Shown here one piece after another: positions 35,289-47,918 of a stretch of DNA of 64,000 nt (the stretch's first letter is position 1; the number at the start of each line of letters is the position of its first letter). Origin of the DNA: Emydura subglobosa. Lineage: Eukaryota; Chordata; Testudines; Chelidae. Where the stretch lies: contig ML679969.1 of assembly GCA_007922225.1 (NCBI GenBank), forward strand, positions 15,187,999 through 15,251,998, given 5' to 3'. A program made the translations under genes and the position numbers. Under the pieces are notes generated by a model. The model did not search any database, had not been told where the DNA came from, and worked only from the letters and a program-made list of their open reading frames with translations.

Positions 35289-36374
35289 TTAAAAGTTCAT
35301 GAATAAAACCATTTTCCACAAGGGCTAATGGAAAGCATGTCACTGCAGATCTTCCAGTCTGAGCTGGATGAGAGTTTACTACAGATTATATGAATTTCTC
35401 TATTTTATTGGCTAAATGGATTACACTGAAATCTGGGTTCCAATACAAGAAAAATTCATAGGGGACTATGCCCATGTAAAGCTCTTCCAAACCTACCAAG
35501 AATAACACTTTTCCTTCTTCTCTTCCACCCCAGCCTGATCCACCCCCAGGAAACCTGAGTACAGGGGATAGACTGGATAACACACTCTGGGGCCCTCCTA
35601 CATTCATGATCCTGTGATTCACAGTGACAAAACATAGCATATTTCAAAAACAGCCTGAGGAACAGGAAAACAAAGAGCAATGAATGGCAATTTAGACTTT
35701 TTGATACTGCTCACACAGTTGTCAGGAAACATGATGACAGCAAAGACAGACAAAGATATCCATGGAAGATTCACTACCTCCAAACATGGGGTTAAGTAAA
35801 TCACTGTCTGTTTGTTTCATTGCATTACTTTGTTCCTATAAAATAAACCAGAAGAGGCTGGAATAGAAAAATGATCACAGCATTTGCTCTTCCTTGCTCT
35901 GACTGGCTGAGCAGGGAGAAGGACAGCAATGTCAGAGGCTCAGCAGACTAAACAGAACTATACTTGTCTGGGATCTATTTAATGTTTGAAGCTATTAAGC
36001 AAAACCTGTGGCTTAGATGCATTGATAAAGCAAGTGATACGAAAATTACATTATCATATAGGCACACGGTAGGGTCACATCAACATACCCATTATAATAA
36101 ACTCTTTCGAAGCAGCTTAGTGCTTTGCCTTTCTCATTTATTTTGGGATGAAAGGCCATTTGTGGCTGTGACAACAACGAAAACCCAAATGGGGTAAATT
36201 TCATGAGGGTTCACGGTTTTGTCCTGAGGAGTGTGGGAGGGAGAGAAAGCTACTTGTCTCATTGCTTCGGACCACAGAAAGCTGTGTTTACTGGAAGAAA
36301 GGTTGACACGTTGACTTTCTCTAGGCTGAGCCTACAAACAAATCCCCCGGGAAATGCCAGTTTATGCATGTAAA

Positions 36375-36490
36375 GAACTGTGCCCGATTCTGGGGGGTGC
36401 TGAGTGCATTCTCTCTTCCGCTGATTTCATTCAGGACATCGCAGGAGGTACTCAGCATTTAGACGGGGAGTGAGGAGCGCAGAGTCCCAC
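36375..36490. mobile_element. MITE relic ('cccgattctggggggtgctg')
   Basis: The start 'cccgattctggggggtgctg' and the later inverted-looking 'aggaggtactcagcattta' frame a palindrome with a 'ctgatttcattcagg' centre. It is decayed. Confidence 0.4.
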
Positions 36491-37769
36491 TGAAGAACAC
36501 TAAAGTACCAGTGCTGGTACCAATGGTGGTAGAAAGTTACTCATTACTGCAGCTGGTTTGTCTGAACTGTCCTTTCCATAAAACATCTGTTCAAAGACAC
36601 AATGTGTGTTCCTGAGAGGGGATTCCTGGGCTTTCATTACAGTATGACTCACTGTGATATTTGTTTATGGTGCAAATTCTGTCCTTTTTCATGTTCACTT
36701 CTGGAAACAATGACGGGAACGTGGAGGACTATGTGCATGTAAAAGCCGTGTGCAGTCCTGGGACAGACCTTTGGAATAAAAAGCAAACCCTGGTGCACCA
36801 GGCTGGGCTGGTTTCATGCAGAAAGAAATGAAAAACCACGTGAGAGCTCATTGTCTGTGTCTGGCGAGTGACAAAATGTCAGATTTCAGCAACCGCCTGT
36901 CTCCTTGGATCTTGGAAAGAAACAAGGAAACAGCACAAACTTTCAGATGGCAGCAAATCAAAGGCATGTTTAATGAGAGAGTAGAGTGACTGAACAAAAG
37001 GATGACAAAATGTACTCATTACTTTAAATCATTTGACAAATGGTATTTAACTCTCTAGATTGATTTTGAGCAGCTTCCTCTGTATTCAAGCTATGTCAGT
37101 TGGTTGTGATTGGTCAGATAGGTCACGTAGCATTCTTTCTGGTCTCTGACTGGATGAATTTTCTAGTGAAAAGCCTTGTGTAAAGGAAAGATGAGCACAA
37201 GTGACCACTAGTGCTTACAAAGGTAAAATCTTGCGGTTGTTTTGCAAATATTTGTATGCACGAGGATGAAATTCACTTGCTGCAGAAATCCATGCCAATG
37301 CAAGGCCTTTGAAGTCAATGAAGTCACCACAGTCACACTGTGATTGCACATAAATAATGTAACTACTTCCATCATTTAGAATTAAAAGGATAAGTACCTA
37401 ATGTAAGGTGGTATCATGAGGTTACGATTTGCCCATATGAATAATATATATAGTGGGCTGTCTAGAGTAGGCACGGCTTATATCATTGTCCTTGCTGCAG
37501 CTCCATGGTTCTCATTAGTTCTCAGTAGCCAGCTGTACTCAGCATCCCCTAACATGCCATTCAAAGGCCATTTTGAGGCTGCTCATACAAACTGGGTGAA
37601 ACCCTCTGCTCTGTGCGATGCCAGAGCTCAGACTAGATGACAATAAGGAGCCATTTATGGCCCGCAAATTCATAAAACAATTAAACCCACTGACTAAGTG
37701 TGTGTGTTACACGCACCTCTGGTGGCTGGGCCCCGTAAGGGGATATGGTTCAACTGCTGCTACCAGGAA

Positions 37770-37840
37770 ATCAGTTACTCCGTTAGTGGTACAGGCCCAT
37801 GCTTTTAGTGCTGGAGGTGTCAAGTCCCATCCCGGCTGAG
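37770..37840 (+). mobile_element. tRNA-like sequence, SINE head or tRNA pseudogene
   Basis: 'gttagtggtacaggcccatg', then 'cttttagtgctggaggtgtc' and 'aagtcccatcc', resemble the D-arm, anticodon arm and T-arm of a tRNA in order. There is an A-box-like tagtggtacagg and a B-box-like ggtgtcaagtccc. The changed B box and lack of a proper acceptor pairing argue against a working tRNA gene. Confidence 0.35.
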
Positions 37841-40379
37841 CAGCCATTGGCACAATGTAAAAATGAGAGAGCCCTTTTCTATGTGTGTCTGGATGGTAAA
37901 AGCGCGTGGCCAGAGCCCTGCTCCCCCACCCCCGTTCACCATGCAGAACAAGAGGCCCGTACAGGGGAGAAATGCACGCCATGAGGGCAGCAAAGTGCTA
38001 CTTTAAAGCGTGCTCCCTCAACCTATGGCACTGCCCTGAGCCAGCCCTCAGCTACTAACGCGGCCACCGCCTCCATTACCCACATTCCCCTGGCTCCCAG
38101 AGCCACAATTCAGACCTAAACACATAAACAAGCTTAAGTTAAACAGATGCATAAGTGTATGAAATATAAATGGAGCATTAATAATGAACGTGAGCCATGT
38201 TCAGTACGATGCAGGCTGCATCTCTTGGGGAAACATGGTGCTTCCTTCCTTTCCACCTTCTGAGTGAAGCCTGAAAGGGGAGAAGGAGCCTGGAGCTGGG
38301 GAATGTGTTTCCAAATGTTACTGTTGCTATAGAAACCTTCCCTTGGCACCGTCTGTCAATGACTGACATGTTGGTCTCATGTCGGCTGGCAGGCAGGCAG
38401 GCAGAGGAGGAAATATGGAGCACAACCAAATGGGGCTTTATCTTTGAAGCAGGGTTGGGATAATAACCGGGCTGGCTATTAATTACCTCTGAGCCGCCAG
38501 AAAGAAAACAGCGGCTGGGTGTTGTCACAGGCAATAAGCCTTCAGCAGAATGTTCAAGGGAGATTTTGAGATTTTACATTTACAGTGAAATTTCATTTGA
38601 TATTTTCTGAAACAAAACAAAATTAAGACGCCTGTAATGTGGATGTCCCGCAGCCCACCAAAGCCAATGGGAGCCTTTCAGGCGGACCAAGCCAAAAAAG
38701 AGCAGGTTCACACACCAGGCAACTTTTCTGAAGGATTGCAAGAGGACCCAGAGGCAACTCGTAGCTGTTGCCGCTATGGATCATCATCCCCATTGTCCGC
38801 ATGGTTCAGCGTAGAACTGGGTGGCTCAGAATGTAACACTAGCTGCTCAGCATACTCAATAAAGAAGATCTATTTCCTATGGCTCTGCCTGTCTGCCACA
38901 TCACTTACTGCTAAAGAAACTGAAGATCTGGTCCTATGGATTTAACTGGTAGGAAAAAAGGGTTGCAAATTTGAGCTACTTTTGCAAGCTCAAAAAAAAA
39001 GTTTGTAAGGTTCACAAGATCCTGAACTCTATGGAGTTAACTCACCTTAGTTATGGTACTTCAGAGGGCACTTCATTACAAGGGAGATCGATCATGGTGG
39101 AAAAGCAGCACAGTTGACTGAGACATGGAAAAGACAGTACAGAGCTCACTAAATAAAGATGAGGACCAAGAGTAGAAACAGATGGAGAATGAAGAGAAAG
39201 CAAGAAATAGGGAGAAAAAGAAAAGGTGAAACAAGAGAGGAGGAGGAGAGGGATCTGGAGGATAAAGAAGAAATGGAAAAAACTGTGCACAAATTGGATA
39301 CTTCTCCACAACTCTAAGTTTGTAAGCACTATTAAATCCAGAGATCAGTGAAGGGGGAAATTGAAATGTAAGGGGTGGAATGGAAAATTAGGCACAGAGA
39401 ATGGCATAATAGCACAAGTGTTTACAGTACACTCACAGTATTCGTTACGAAGAGCAGTAAAACTCTCCCGTGTGCGATCATCTCAGACAGGCAGCCACCC
39501 AGCTGCCTCAGTAGGCATTGAGGACAGGGAAGCAGCAGTGCCACTCCACATGACTTTGCCCTGAACTGAGCTGGACTGCTAGGAGCTACCAATGTCCAGC
39601 AATTAGGGTCTGTGCCGTTTACGATTGGGAGCAGGCCACAGCTGCTGGTACAGCAGGAATCAGAGAGATGGCGGTACACAGTGAGAGGCAGCGGGACAGC
39701 GGGGTAGCAGGAACCTAGAGAGACAGATGGCACAATGAGACTCCGAAACTGCATACCAGCAGGAGCTGGAGAAATAATAGGGCATAGAAGGCAGAGGGGC
39801 AGATAGAGGGAACATCCAGCAGAGAATAGGATCAGGATTGAAGACACCCTGTGAACGGGGCTCTGGGCTGGGATTGTGTCCCACCTTCAGCTTGATCAAG
39901 TACACCTCAACAGGACTGCTTATTTTCTGCTGCTCGCACAAAGGAATGCTTCCCCCGCTTCCTTGTCTGTCTAGTGAGTCCCAAAGAGATGAACGCTAGA
40001 CTCAAGGACCCATTGTCTCAGCAAGCCTCCTAAAGCAGTGTCTCTATTCTGCGCTGGGTATTTGCTAAAGAGAGTTGGCTAAACTCTGAGCAAAAGACAG
40101 TGTAAGTGGTAAGGTGACACTACGGAACAAATTACATATATGCCACAGGTGAAACAACAAACTCATTCCTCGTTGCAATTACACCTGAGTATAATTTCAG
40201 AATTAATTTGTGCCTGTGTGTTGGAGGAATTCTATAAGGCAGCCCAACTGGGATACAAAATGCTCCTGGTATGAACATTCAAAGTTTGTCTCACCACAAA
40301 AAATCCTTCTTTCCTTGCACTGGAGGCTGTGGTTGAGACAGAGAACCTTATCCAGAAGCTTCATCCACACATTTCATAA
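37841..40379. other. Unique non-coding DNA, purine-rich stretch
   Basis: There are four GGCA units at about 38388-38403 and a strongly purine-rich strand at about 39170-39290 (GA/GGA/AAAG units). The complementary 'SPFSSPS'-like frames on the minus strand come from that tract. Confidence 0.5.
39170..39290. repeat. Polypurine (GA-rich) tract
   Basis: About 120 bp is almost free of pyrimidines on the plus strand, in irregular GAA, GGA and AAAG units. Such tracts can form triplex DNA. It is not a simple tandem repeat. Confidence 0.6.
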
Positions 40380-40440
40380 ATCAAAGGGGTTGGACTAGAT
40401 GACTCTAGTGGATCCTTCTCACTGTATGATTTTATGAAAG
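40380..40440 (+). mobile_element. CR1 LINE 3' terminus, plus strand
   Basis: 'ggggttggactagatgactc' followed by 'tggatccttctcactgtatg' and 'attttatgaa' is the CR1 3' end in sense orientation. Only about 60 bp remains. Confidence 0.75.
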
Positions 40441-40457
40441 GCATAAGATAGGCAGAG

Positions 40458-40530
40458 AAAGCCTGATCCAAGGCTCACTAAAGTCAATGGAAAAGCTAAT
40501 TTATTTGAATGGGGATTGGATCAAACCCAA
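40458..40530. mobile_element. Palindromic MITE ('gcctgatccaaggctc')
   Basis: The left arm 'aagcctgatccaaggctcac' and right arm 'ggggattggatcaaaccc' are inverted, with 'taaagtcaatggaaaagc' between. It is a sister of the element at 15460. Confidence 0.6.
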
Positions 40531-42874
40531 GGAAAGCAATCCGGTTTGTTCTTCAGATTCAGTTCCCTGTGAGGCTCTGGTTGCATGTGAGTTGTGCTAA
40601 GCCAATGAGGGGCCTTCTCCCAAATATTCTTGTGGACAGGATGAGTACTATTCCTAGTGCTGCTTATGTATAGCAGCTGAGGGATGAATCAGTGATGCAG
40701 CTGGAAGGGAAAATATCTCTGTTACTCAGAAAGGTCAAGAATTCCTGGCCCTTAGCTCGGGTGATAGCTTTACCAGAGGGGAGAGAGAGCAAGAGAAAGA
40801 AAATGGACTCAAACTCTCTTGGAAAATGTCGGTGATCAACTGTTGTGCACATAATGGCTTTTTCATTTGCCGGCCCATGTATGTACAGCCAACACTCAAT
40901 CTATTTGCCTGCAGAGAGTTTTAATGATAAACTTGGCTAAGCGCTGCATTGGTGAACTGTCTCTATTTCCCTTTCTTGGTGAGACCTGTAAGTGTTCTCA
41001 CTCTCTTTCCAGTTAGCCATCACTAAGCCAGGAAGTCGGAAGGAAAAGTCAAGCCACATGAAAATTCTGTATGACAAAGAAAAATACAGGAAGTGATGGC
41101 CAGCAAGATGAACCAGTAATGCCTCTTGTTTCCCTTTCTCTTTCTTCAGTTGTGACCAGAGAGACAGGTCACTGGAATGACTCAGGCTCTGGCTGGGTGG
41201 CGTACCTAGAAATCTTGCCAAGTGTGCTCTGGCACACTTCAGAGGTGAAAGGAGGCCCAGGACGGATGGTTCAGGTGCTAAAGCCTTCTTGTGACGTAAC
41301 TGGATTTTAATCACCCCTATTCCGTGGTGGTGAGGATGTGTCTGGGTTGGGAGGAGGAGGTGCCCAGTGTAAGGCAGAGGTGGATCTGAGCTGTAAAACT
41401 AGACTCCAGATCTGAGTCCGTCTGCCGGGGTAGGGTTTTTTAAGTCACCAATCGCCACTTAGCATCACTCTCACATTTCAAACAACCCCAAATTAGGAAT
41501 GTTGTAGATAGAGTTTTTGTTCTGTCTGTGGTAGAGATGCAATTTTTCTCTTGATTAGCGTACCCTATCCCCAGCATGCCAAGTCTCAGGGTCCTGGGGG
41601 TTGTTTTGGGGTCTTTTTCTATGCACCACACACACAGCTATGGATGTCATTTTAGCCTTCTGAATTTTTCCTACTTTCACTTCAGTAAAACCCTTTCTAA
41701 TGTTGCTGCGTACTTCCAGGTGGGAGGGATAAAAATCACATTAATTTCTCTTTAAAAAGCAAAGCAACCCAAAGAAGAGGATCTGGAACCTCCCGGGGAA
41801 GAGTGGGTGCTATGTCACTGCTCAGCATAGCACTTGCGGGGGGGCCGTGTATCCGGCTATTTCGGTCTGACATGTCAATGGGCCCTTAGGTAGAATTAAT
41901 CGTTACAGGGCAAGCTTTAAAACCTCATCAGGCATTGAAAAAGAAGTGCAGCCTTGTGTAATCCAGACCCTGTTCTGCATGCTCACTAATACGCAGTATA
42001 ACATCCCCAGGAGAAAGAGGGAAGAGTAGCTCTGACTAAGGAACAGTAAATAAAAGACTACAGGGATTTTGATTACTATGTTCTTTTCAGAGAGGTGATT
42101 TACTCCAATTTCTCTCCTTTCACCTCCAGACTCCCTGGCCTCAGATCCACCATTCTGAATTTCTTTGCCATCAAATAAATGGGGAGAAGAGACACATACA
42201 GACATCTCTGAGTAGAGCAAATATGTCAGGAAATTCAGGTATTTTCCACAAAGACATGAAGGGGAACTGAAGTCTTAGCTGCATTCTCAGCCTCATCTCC
42301 AGCCCCCAACAGCTTGGACTCCCACAGGCTAACTCATGGGAAGGAAGGATAGCATACGAAATGACACCCAGGCTGGAGATAGATTGTGGGCTAGATTGAA
42401 GGGGGTTAGAAGGACAGAGAAGGCAGATAGATATGGTGTTAAATAGCATTCACTTCTGGGATAATGGGAAACCTGCAGCCCTGGGTGTTGGTGCCTAAGT
42501 TTTGGGCCATCATCCAATAGTGTCTTCCTTCCCAGCTCACATTCCCAGAACACTGGTCCCATATCGAAGGGAGAGCAATCTGTGTGCTGAATGCATGTTG
42601 GGTATGCTGTCCCGATTCTCAGTCTGTGCCATGACTGCGAAGAGAGTCAGTGCTGTCTCCAAAGCCCCTGGAAATAGTCAAAGACGCTGAACACTTGCTC
42701 TCAAGTGAACAGCAGTTCAAAGGGCTTGTCAGCTCCCAGCTGTTCCAGAGGCTATGGGAATGGCCTGTACCAGCTGTATTTTGTGGATGTGTGTGAAAGC
42801 GCACTCCGTGTGTGTATAACTAGGGAACATTAATGGCAGGAGATCTCTACCTTATCTGCCCCTACCTATCACCA
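40531..42874. other. Unique non-coding DNA
   Basis: No gene, exon or confident repeat is seen. Frames at 40937-41314, 41903-42220 and 42171-42562 (77-125 codons) are domain-less. Confidence 0.5.
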
Positions 42875-43082
42875 CAGTATCTAAGCACCTCACAAGCTTT
42901 GGTGTATTTATCCTCCCAACTCCCCTGAGGCAGGCAGTGCTGATATCCCCATTGTAGGGATGGGAAACTGAGGCACAGAGAGACTATGTGACTTGTCCAG
43001 GGTCACACAGGGTGTCTGTGCTAGAGCAGGACTAGAACCCATGGTCTAGTCTGGGGCCCTACCCACTAGACCAGCCTTCTGC
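42875..43082 (-). mobile_element. MIR/CORE-like SINE
   Basis: 'tatctaagcacctcacaagc', 'ctgatatccccattgtaggg', 'ggaaactgaggcacagagag' and 'ggtcacacagggtgtctg' run in the expected reverse order to the 'ccactagaccag' head. It is well preserved. Confidence 0.85.
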
Positions 43083-43137
43083 TCTGATGTGCAGATGCAG
43101 TATATGTAACTCTCAATGAGAACTACACTACCCCGCT

Positions 43138-43215
43138 AGGGCTGGATCCTACAGCCGTAAAGTCCAGGGGACGTTTGCCATTGGCTTCACCGGAAGCGGG
43201 ACCTGGATCTTAGAG
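43138..43215. mobile_element. Palindromic MITE relic ('gggctggatcctacagcc')
   Basis: The left arm 'gggctggatcctacagcc' and right 'gcgggacctggatctta' frame a 'tgccattggcttcaccgg' centre. It is a decayed palindrome. Confidence 0.45.
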
Positions 43216-45734
43216 CGTCATTTCTCGACCTGTCATGGCACAGTCTTTCCAAATGGTCTGCAGGATCTTCTGAGTAGCAGATGAGAGATGAGACCATTGG
43301 CACAGTGGGTCTGCCTGAGGCTCTCTTGTGAAGTGCTCCCACCAACCCCCAGGAGCATTTTCAGGACATCTCATGACATTTCCCCCCGATCCCATGCAAT
43401 ATTACAGGCCCTACCCTCTGAGTTGGGAGACGGTACAGTCTTATGAGACGTCATGCTGGGCCTCAGACTGTCAAGACCTCCAAAGAGCTCCCCATTTGTT
43501 ACCACACCCAGCTCAAATCCTTTGATTAAAGCATCTGCTTTAACGGTGGTGAATGATGTCATTCCAGCCAAATGGGACATGAAGACGTGTCTTGTGATAG
43601 TGGCAATTACATACTTGGGCAAAGCTAACAGCACCTGTGGAACATCCTCCTTCATTCTGCTTGCAAATCAGACCCCATCTTCCCCTCTTCTGGACAATAT
43701 GTCATGTACACTCTATGCATCTCGTGGCAGCAGCAGCAGCAGCAGCAACAACAGAATTATTTCTCTGCCTGGGATGCCATGGGACTGGATTCAAATGCTT
43801 TTAAATTAGTCAGTCAAATGCCTTTTTGATTTAAAGCAAATTTTTGACTGAAATCAGAGCTCTTCATCCCTCCCTCTTATCCCGCCCAGTGATTGCCAGC
43901 ACTGGGACGTCTTCTACCCCCAGACTAATCCTGGAGATATAATAACCCACGGGTAGGGGTGCTCAGGTTAGAGCAGGTCATCAGATTCCATGTGCAGCCA
44001 GGATTTAACAAATACTCCACAATCAGTGTTAAACGTTCTAGTGAATACGTTTAAGCAGTTTGGTATTTTAACATCACTTTGGCGCTGAAGGTGCCCTGAG
44101 GTTATAAGATATCCCTTTCTGCACTCCATTACCTGGCTGTAAAATTCTCATGTAGTAAACGATTCCTAGTTTGTTGGGCAGCTGCAGCATAATAGAGATT
44201 TATACTGTCTATAAGGCAATGCTAGCAGCACAAACATGGTCACACGGAGTGTGAAAATTAGCATATGGCTTTCCACACACAGCCATTAAGCCCCTTGGGG
44301 TATTGCACAATGCAGAAAGCAAAGCAAACCCATGAACATGTACAGCCATGTGCACTAGTGTGGAAGTGGTAGCATGGATGGCCCAGAGAACATGAGCTGC
44401 ACCTGTAGCAGTACAAGATGCTGCACAGCTAGGAACTCTTTAAACACCTTTGGATTTTTCTTGAACAGGAAAATCTCTGAAGAAAACTCTGCTCTTTTCA
44501 GGGCCAAACAAATACAGCTGGACGTCTGTCAGCTAAATCAAAGGCACAAGGGACAGTTCACTACAGCCAAGATCTTAACAGTGATTCACTTGAGCCAGGC
44601 TCCAGAGCTTATGGAGGGAGAGCATAATTATACTTAACAGGTATATTTTATCCTGCCTCAACACAGGGAGATGACCTACAGGTGACCTCTTGGGATCCCT
44701 CTCAGCCCTATATTCCTGTGCTTCCATTATTCTCTTCTTAGTCCAAACCCTGTTCCAAGAGCAGCTGTTGTGTCCCTGGCTACCACGGCTAAGCCACAGC
44801 CACGCTGCAAATGGCTGTTTTAAAGTCTGCTCTGGGAAGAGTCATTCATTCCCCAAGGCTTCTTTGAAGTGGCAGCTCGGTGCAGCCAGCTGCGCTATTT
44901 TCTTCACCTGGGTGGAGGGAAGTCCTCTTCCCGGCCAAGCTCTAGTCAGGGTACATCCAGCCTGCTGCCTACACCGGGTGTGCCAGTCTGCATCCTGCAA
45001 ATGCAGCTCTTCATTTCTTAACTGCCCAGTTCTGTAGTGGAGCAGCTGATCCATGATGCCATCCCGACTGGGGCTGGGGAGGGAGGAATAGCTGGCTCTC
45101 CCAATTGCTGCATAAGCTGCACAAGAAGAAAAAGATTTGTGGCTCAGGAGGGGAAAGGCCTGCTAAGAGGGTCTGCCAAATCCCATAGAGTTTTCAAATG
45201 TCGACGCTTGGGAAATTGTCCGACTCTTCGCCACAGCGGAGTCTGTGGAGGGTTTACTACCCCAGCAAATCTGAAGGGGAAAAGCAGAACCATGGAAAGT
45301 CTCTTTGAAATGGATACAGAAAAGGAATGATTGTTCATCTCTAATGAATCCCCAGATCATTACAAACAACAAACCAGCGAACGAGAAAGGAATAAAACTT
45401 GTAATAAAACAAACTAGAGCGTGTCTGTGGTGAACTGCTGTACGGAGCTACACTGTGTTCTCACCTCCAGCTCCCAGCCCACATCTCGAAAGTCCTATAT
45501 TCATCATGCTGGTCCTTGTGAGGGAGCGTCTCTAAATTATAATCTTCCATAAACATGTCTCTACAAGCTCCATTATCCACCTTAAGCAGAGTGGAAAGAA
45601 GTTTTAGTTTCAGGCAGAATCATGGCTTATTTGTATTTTCAAAGGCACGTGCGGAGATGGTGCTCAGGAGAATGAGCAGCTGGCAGCAAAGGCTGGAGGA
45701 AAAGAAAGATGGAGATTTTTCCAAGGGACAAATG
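43216..45734. other. Unique non-coding DNA
   Basis: A short (CAG)6 run lies at 43728-43745. Several 80-118 codon frames overlap on both strands with no recognisable product. Confidence 0.5.
43728..43745 (+). repeat. (CAG)6 trinucleotide repeat
   Basis: Six perfect CAG units are followed by CAACAA. In a short frame they would encode Ser (AGC), but no gene is evident. Confidence 0.9.
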
Positions 45735-46685
45735 GTAGTCAGGCACCTAAGTCCCCTTGTGCAGTGCCACCGCAATCCAAGAAACTCTTGCTTGGCTGCT
45801 GCCTAACCCTGTAGGTGCCTAGACTCACACGGCAACTAATTTCCCACTGTAAAAGTTCCCTAGGCACTTAATTTTTAGACCCTGGGGTATGAGAACTGCT
45901 ACCTTCCCCTGAGTGTCCAGATGCCCATCTCCCATCTAAGCCCCAGAGCAATTAATGAACAGGGAGAAGACAAGCATGTGGCCATCTAAGTCATGTGCGG
46001 GGCTTGATCCAGTAGAAAGCCTCTGAGCAAACCAACTGGATCAGGTCCCATTCAAAGTCCAGCTGCAGAAAAAGTGGTGTCCCCCTTGTAACTTGCAGCC
46101 CAGTGGTTAGAGCATTTTCCTGGGAACAGCTTCAGTGGGAGAAATGGGGGGAGTGTAACAGCAGAATATCCCAGTAAGTGCCCACAGCACATTGCTGAGA
46201 GGCAGGAGAACCCTTAGTGAAATGGAGAGTGCCCTAATCACTGGGTTAAAGCTTATAAGCCGGGCACATCCTCTGGCTGTTTTGTGTGGAGCGAGGCGGG
46301 CACTGGAGTCATTCCCACAAGTAGTGGTTCAGGCGCCTAAGCCCTCTGAGAACAGGCAGCTGGTTCCTATTCATGGATCGCAAGCAGAACTAGGGGCCTC
46401 CCTGCAGCCTGGATCTAGGTGCCTATCTCCATGGGAGGGCTGGGCTTAGCATACAACCTTTTGTGGATCACTTTCTGACGTGCTTATCTCTCCCATTCAT
46501 TGGATAAGACATTTGGAGCCTAATGCAGACTTTGCGGTCCCAGTGTTGTTCCTGTCTTTTCCTGGGTGCCTCGAAGATAGGTGCTGTGATACGGAGTGTT
46601 GCAACACCTTTGTCCCTTTCTAGCTCCCATTGACTTTCCACGGAAGCTAGGCCATTTGTGATGCCTCTGAAAATCTGCCTCACAG
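45735..46685. mobile_element. Composite repeat with 'ggtgcctaa' motifs, class unknown
   Basis: Blocks such as 'aggcacctaagtcccc', 'gtaggtgcctagactc', 'caggcgcctaagccct', 'taggtgcctatctcc' and 'ctctgaaaatctgcct' recur across about 950 bp. A 'cccagtggttagagcatt' phrase at about 46100 is answered by its reverse 'gtgccctaatcactgggtta' at about 46228, giving an inner inverted pair. I recognise this wording as a dispersed sauropsid repeat but cannot assign the class. It has no coding region. Confidence 0.55.
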
Positions 46686-46777
46686 TTTTCTTTCACCATT
46701 TGGAATTATTCATTCCAGTGCCAGATGAGAATTTTTCACTCACACCAGTGGTAGCATTTGACACCTATTTCATGTTT

Positions 46778-47918
46778 CCCAGGCCAGCAGGGATCATTGT
46801 GGTCATTTAGTCTGACCCCCTGTATAACATAGGCCAGAAAACTGCTCCAAAATAATTCCTAGAACAGATCTTTTAGAAAAACAGCCATTGATGGAGAATC
46901 CCCCATGACCCTTGATAAGTTGACCCAGTGGTTAATTCCTCTCATTGTTAAACATTACATCTTGTTTTCCTGTCTGAATTTATCTAGCTTCAATTTCCAG
47001 CCATTGGCACATGTTATATCTTTCTCTACTAGACTGAAGAACTTATTATTAAATATTTGTTCCCCATGTAAGTACTTATAAACTGTAATCAAGTCACCCC
47101 TTACCCTTCTCTTTGTCAAGCTAAATAGATTGAGCTCCTTGTGTCTATCACAATAAAGCAGGTTTTTTAATCCTTTAATCATTCTCATCAATCTTCTCTG
47201 AACTCTCTCCAATTTATCAACATCTTTCTTGAATTGTGGGCACCAGAACTGGACACAGTATTCCAACAGCAGTTTCACCAGTGCCAAATACAGAGGTAAA
47301 CTGTATTTACTCTGCTTCTACTCAAGGTTCTCTTGTGTATACATCCCACGATAGCAACAACTCTTTTGGCCACAGCAACCCACTGGGAGCTCTGGTCATC
47401 TGATTTTCCCTCTCCCTCGCCTCCCCACCCCAAATCTCTTTCAGAGTCACTGTTTCCCAGGAAAGAGTTCCCCATTCCGTAAGTGTAGCTTACATTCTTT
47501 GTTCCTAGATCTTTACATTTAGCTGTATTAAAACAAATAGTATTTGCTTGTGCCCAATTTACCAAGTGACCCAGATCACTCTGAATCAGCGACCTGCCCT
47601 CTTCATTTTTTCCCACTCCCCCAATTTTTGTATCATCTGAAACCTTTATCAGTGAGGATTTTATGTTTTCTTCTAGGCCATTGATAAAAATATTAAATAG
47701 GGTAGGGTCAAGAGCCAATCCCTGTGAGGACCTGCCTAGAAACAATCCTCTTGATGATGAGTCCTCATTTACAGTTACATTACAGACCTATCCATTAGCC
47801 CATTTTTAATCCATTTACTACGTGCCACATTAATTTTATATCACTCTAGCTTTTTAATCAAAATGTTGTGTGGTACCAAGGCTAATGCCTTACAGAAAGT
47901 CTAAGTGTATTATGTAAA
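46778..47918 (-). mobile_element. CR1 LINE, 5'-truncated, with RT remnants
   Basis: Read on the minus strand, the C-terminal half of the CR1 reverse transcriptase is spread over two frames. At 47275-47745 there is a 'PTLFNIFINGLEENI' region and a catalytic-box relic VSDDTKIGG. The aspartate pair is kept, but the family's F-A before it is V-S. At 46955-47287 there are 'LEYCVQFWCPQFKKD' and 'LERVQRRLMRMIKGL', followed by 'LFSLTKRRVRGDLI'. The 3' untranslated end 'aatgatccctgctggcct' lies at the left edge. Frameshifts separate the pieces, so it cannot be active. The N-terminal endonuclease and ORF1 are missing. Confidence 0.95.

Larger units (their letters stand above)
35091..37769. other. Unique non-coding DNA with two MITE relics
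   Basis: Apart from the MITE relics at 35226 and 36375, nothing is recognised. Minus-strand frames at 35386-35804 have no domain features. Confidence 0.5.
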
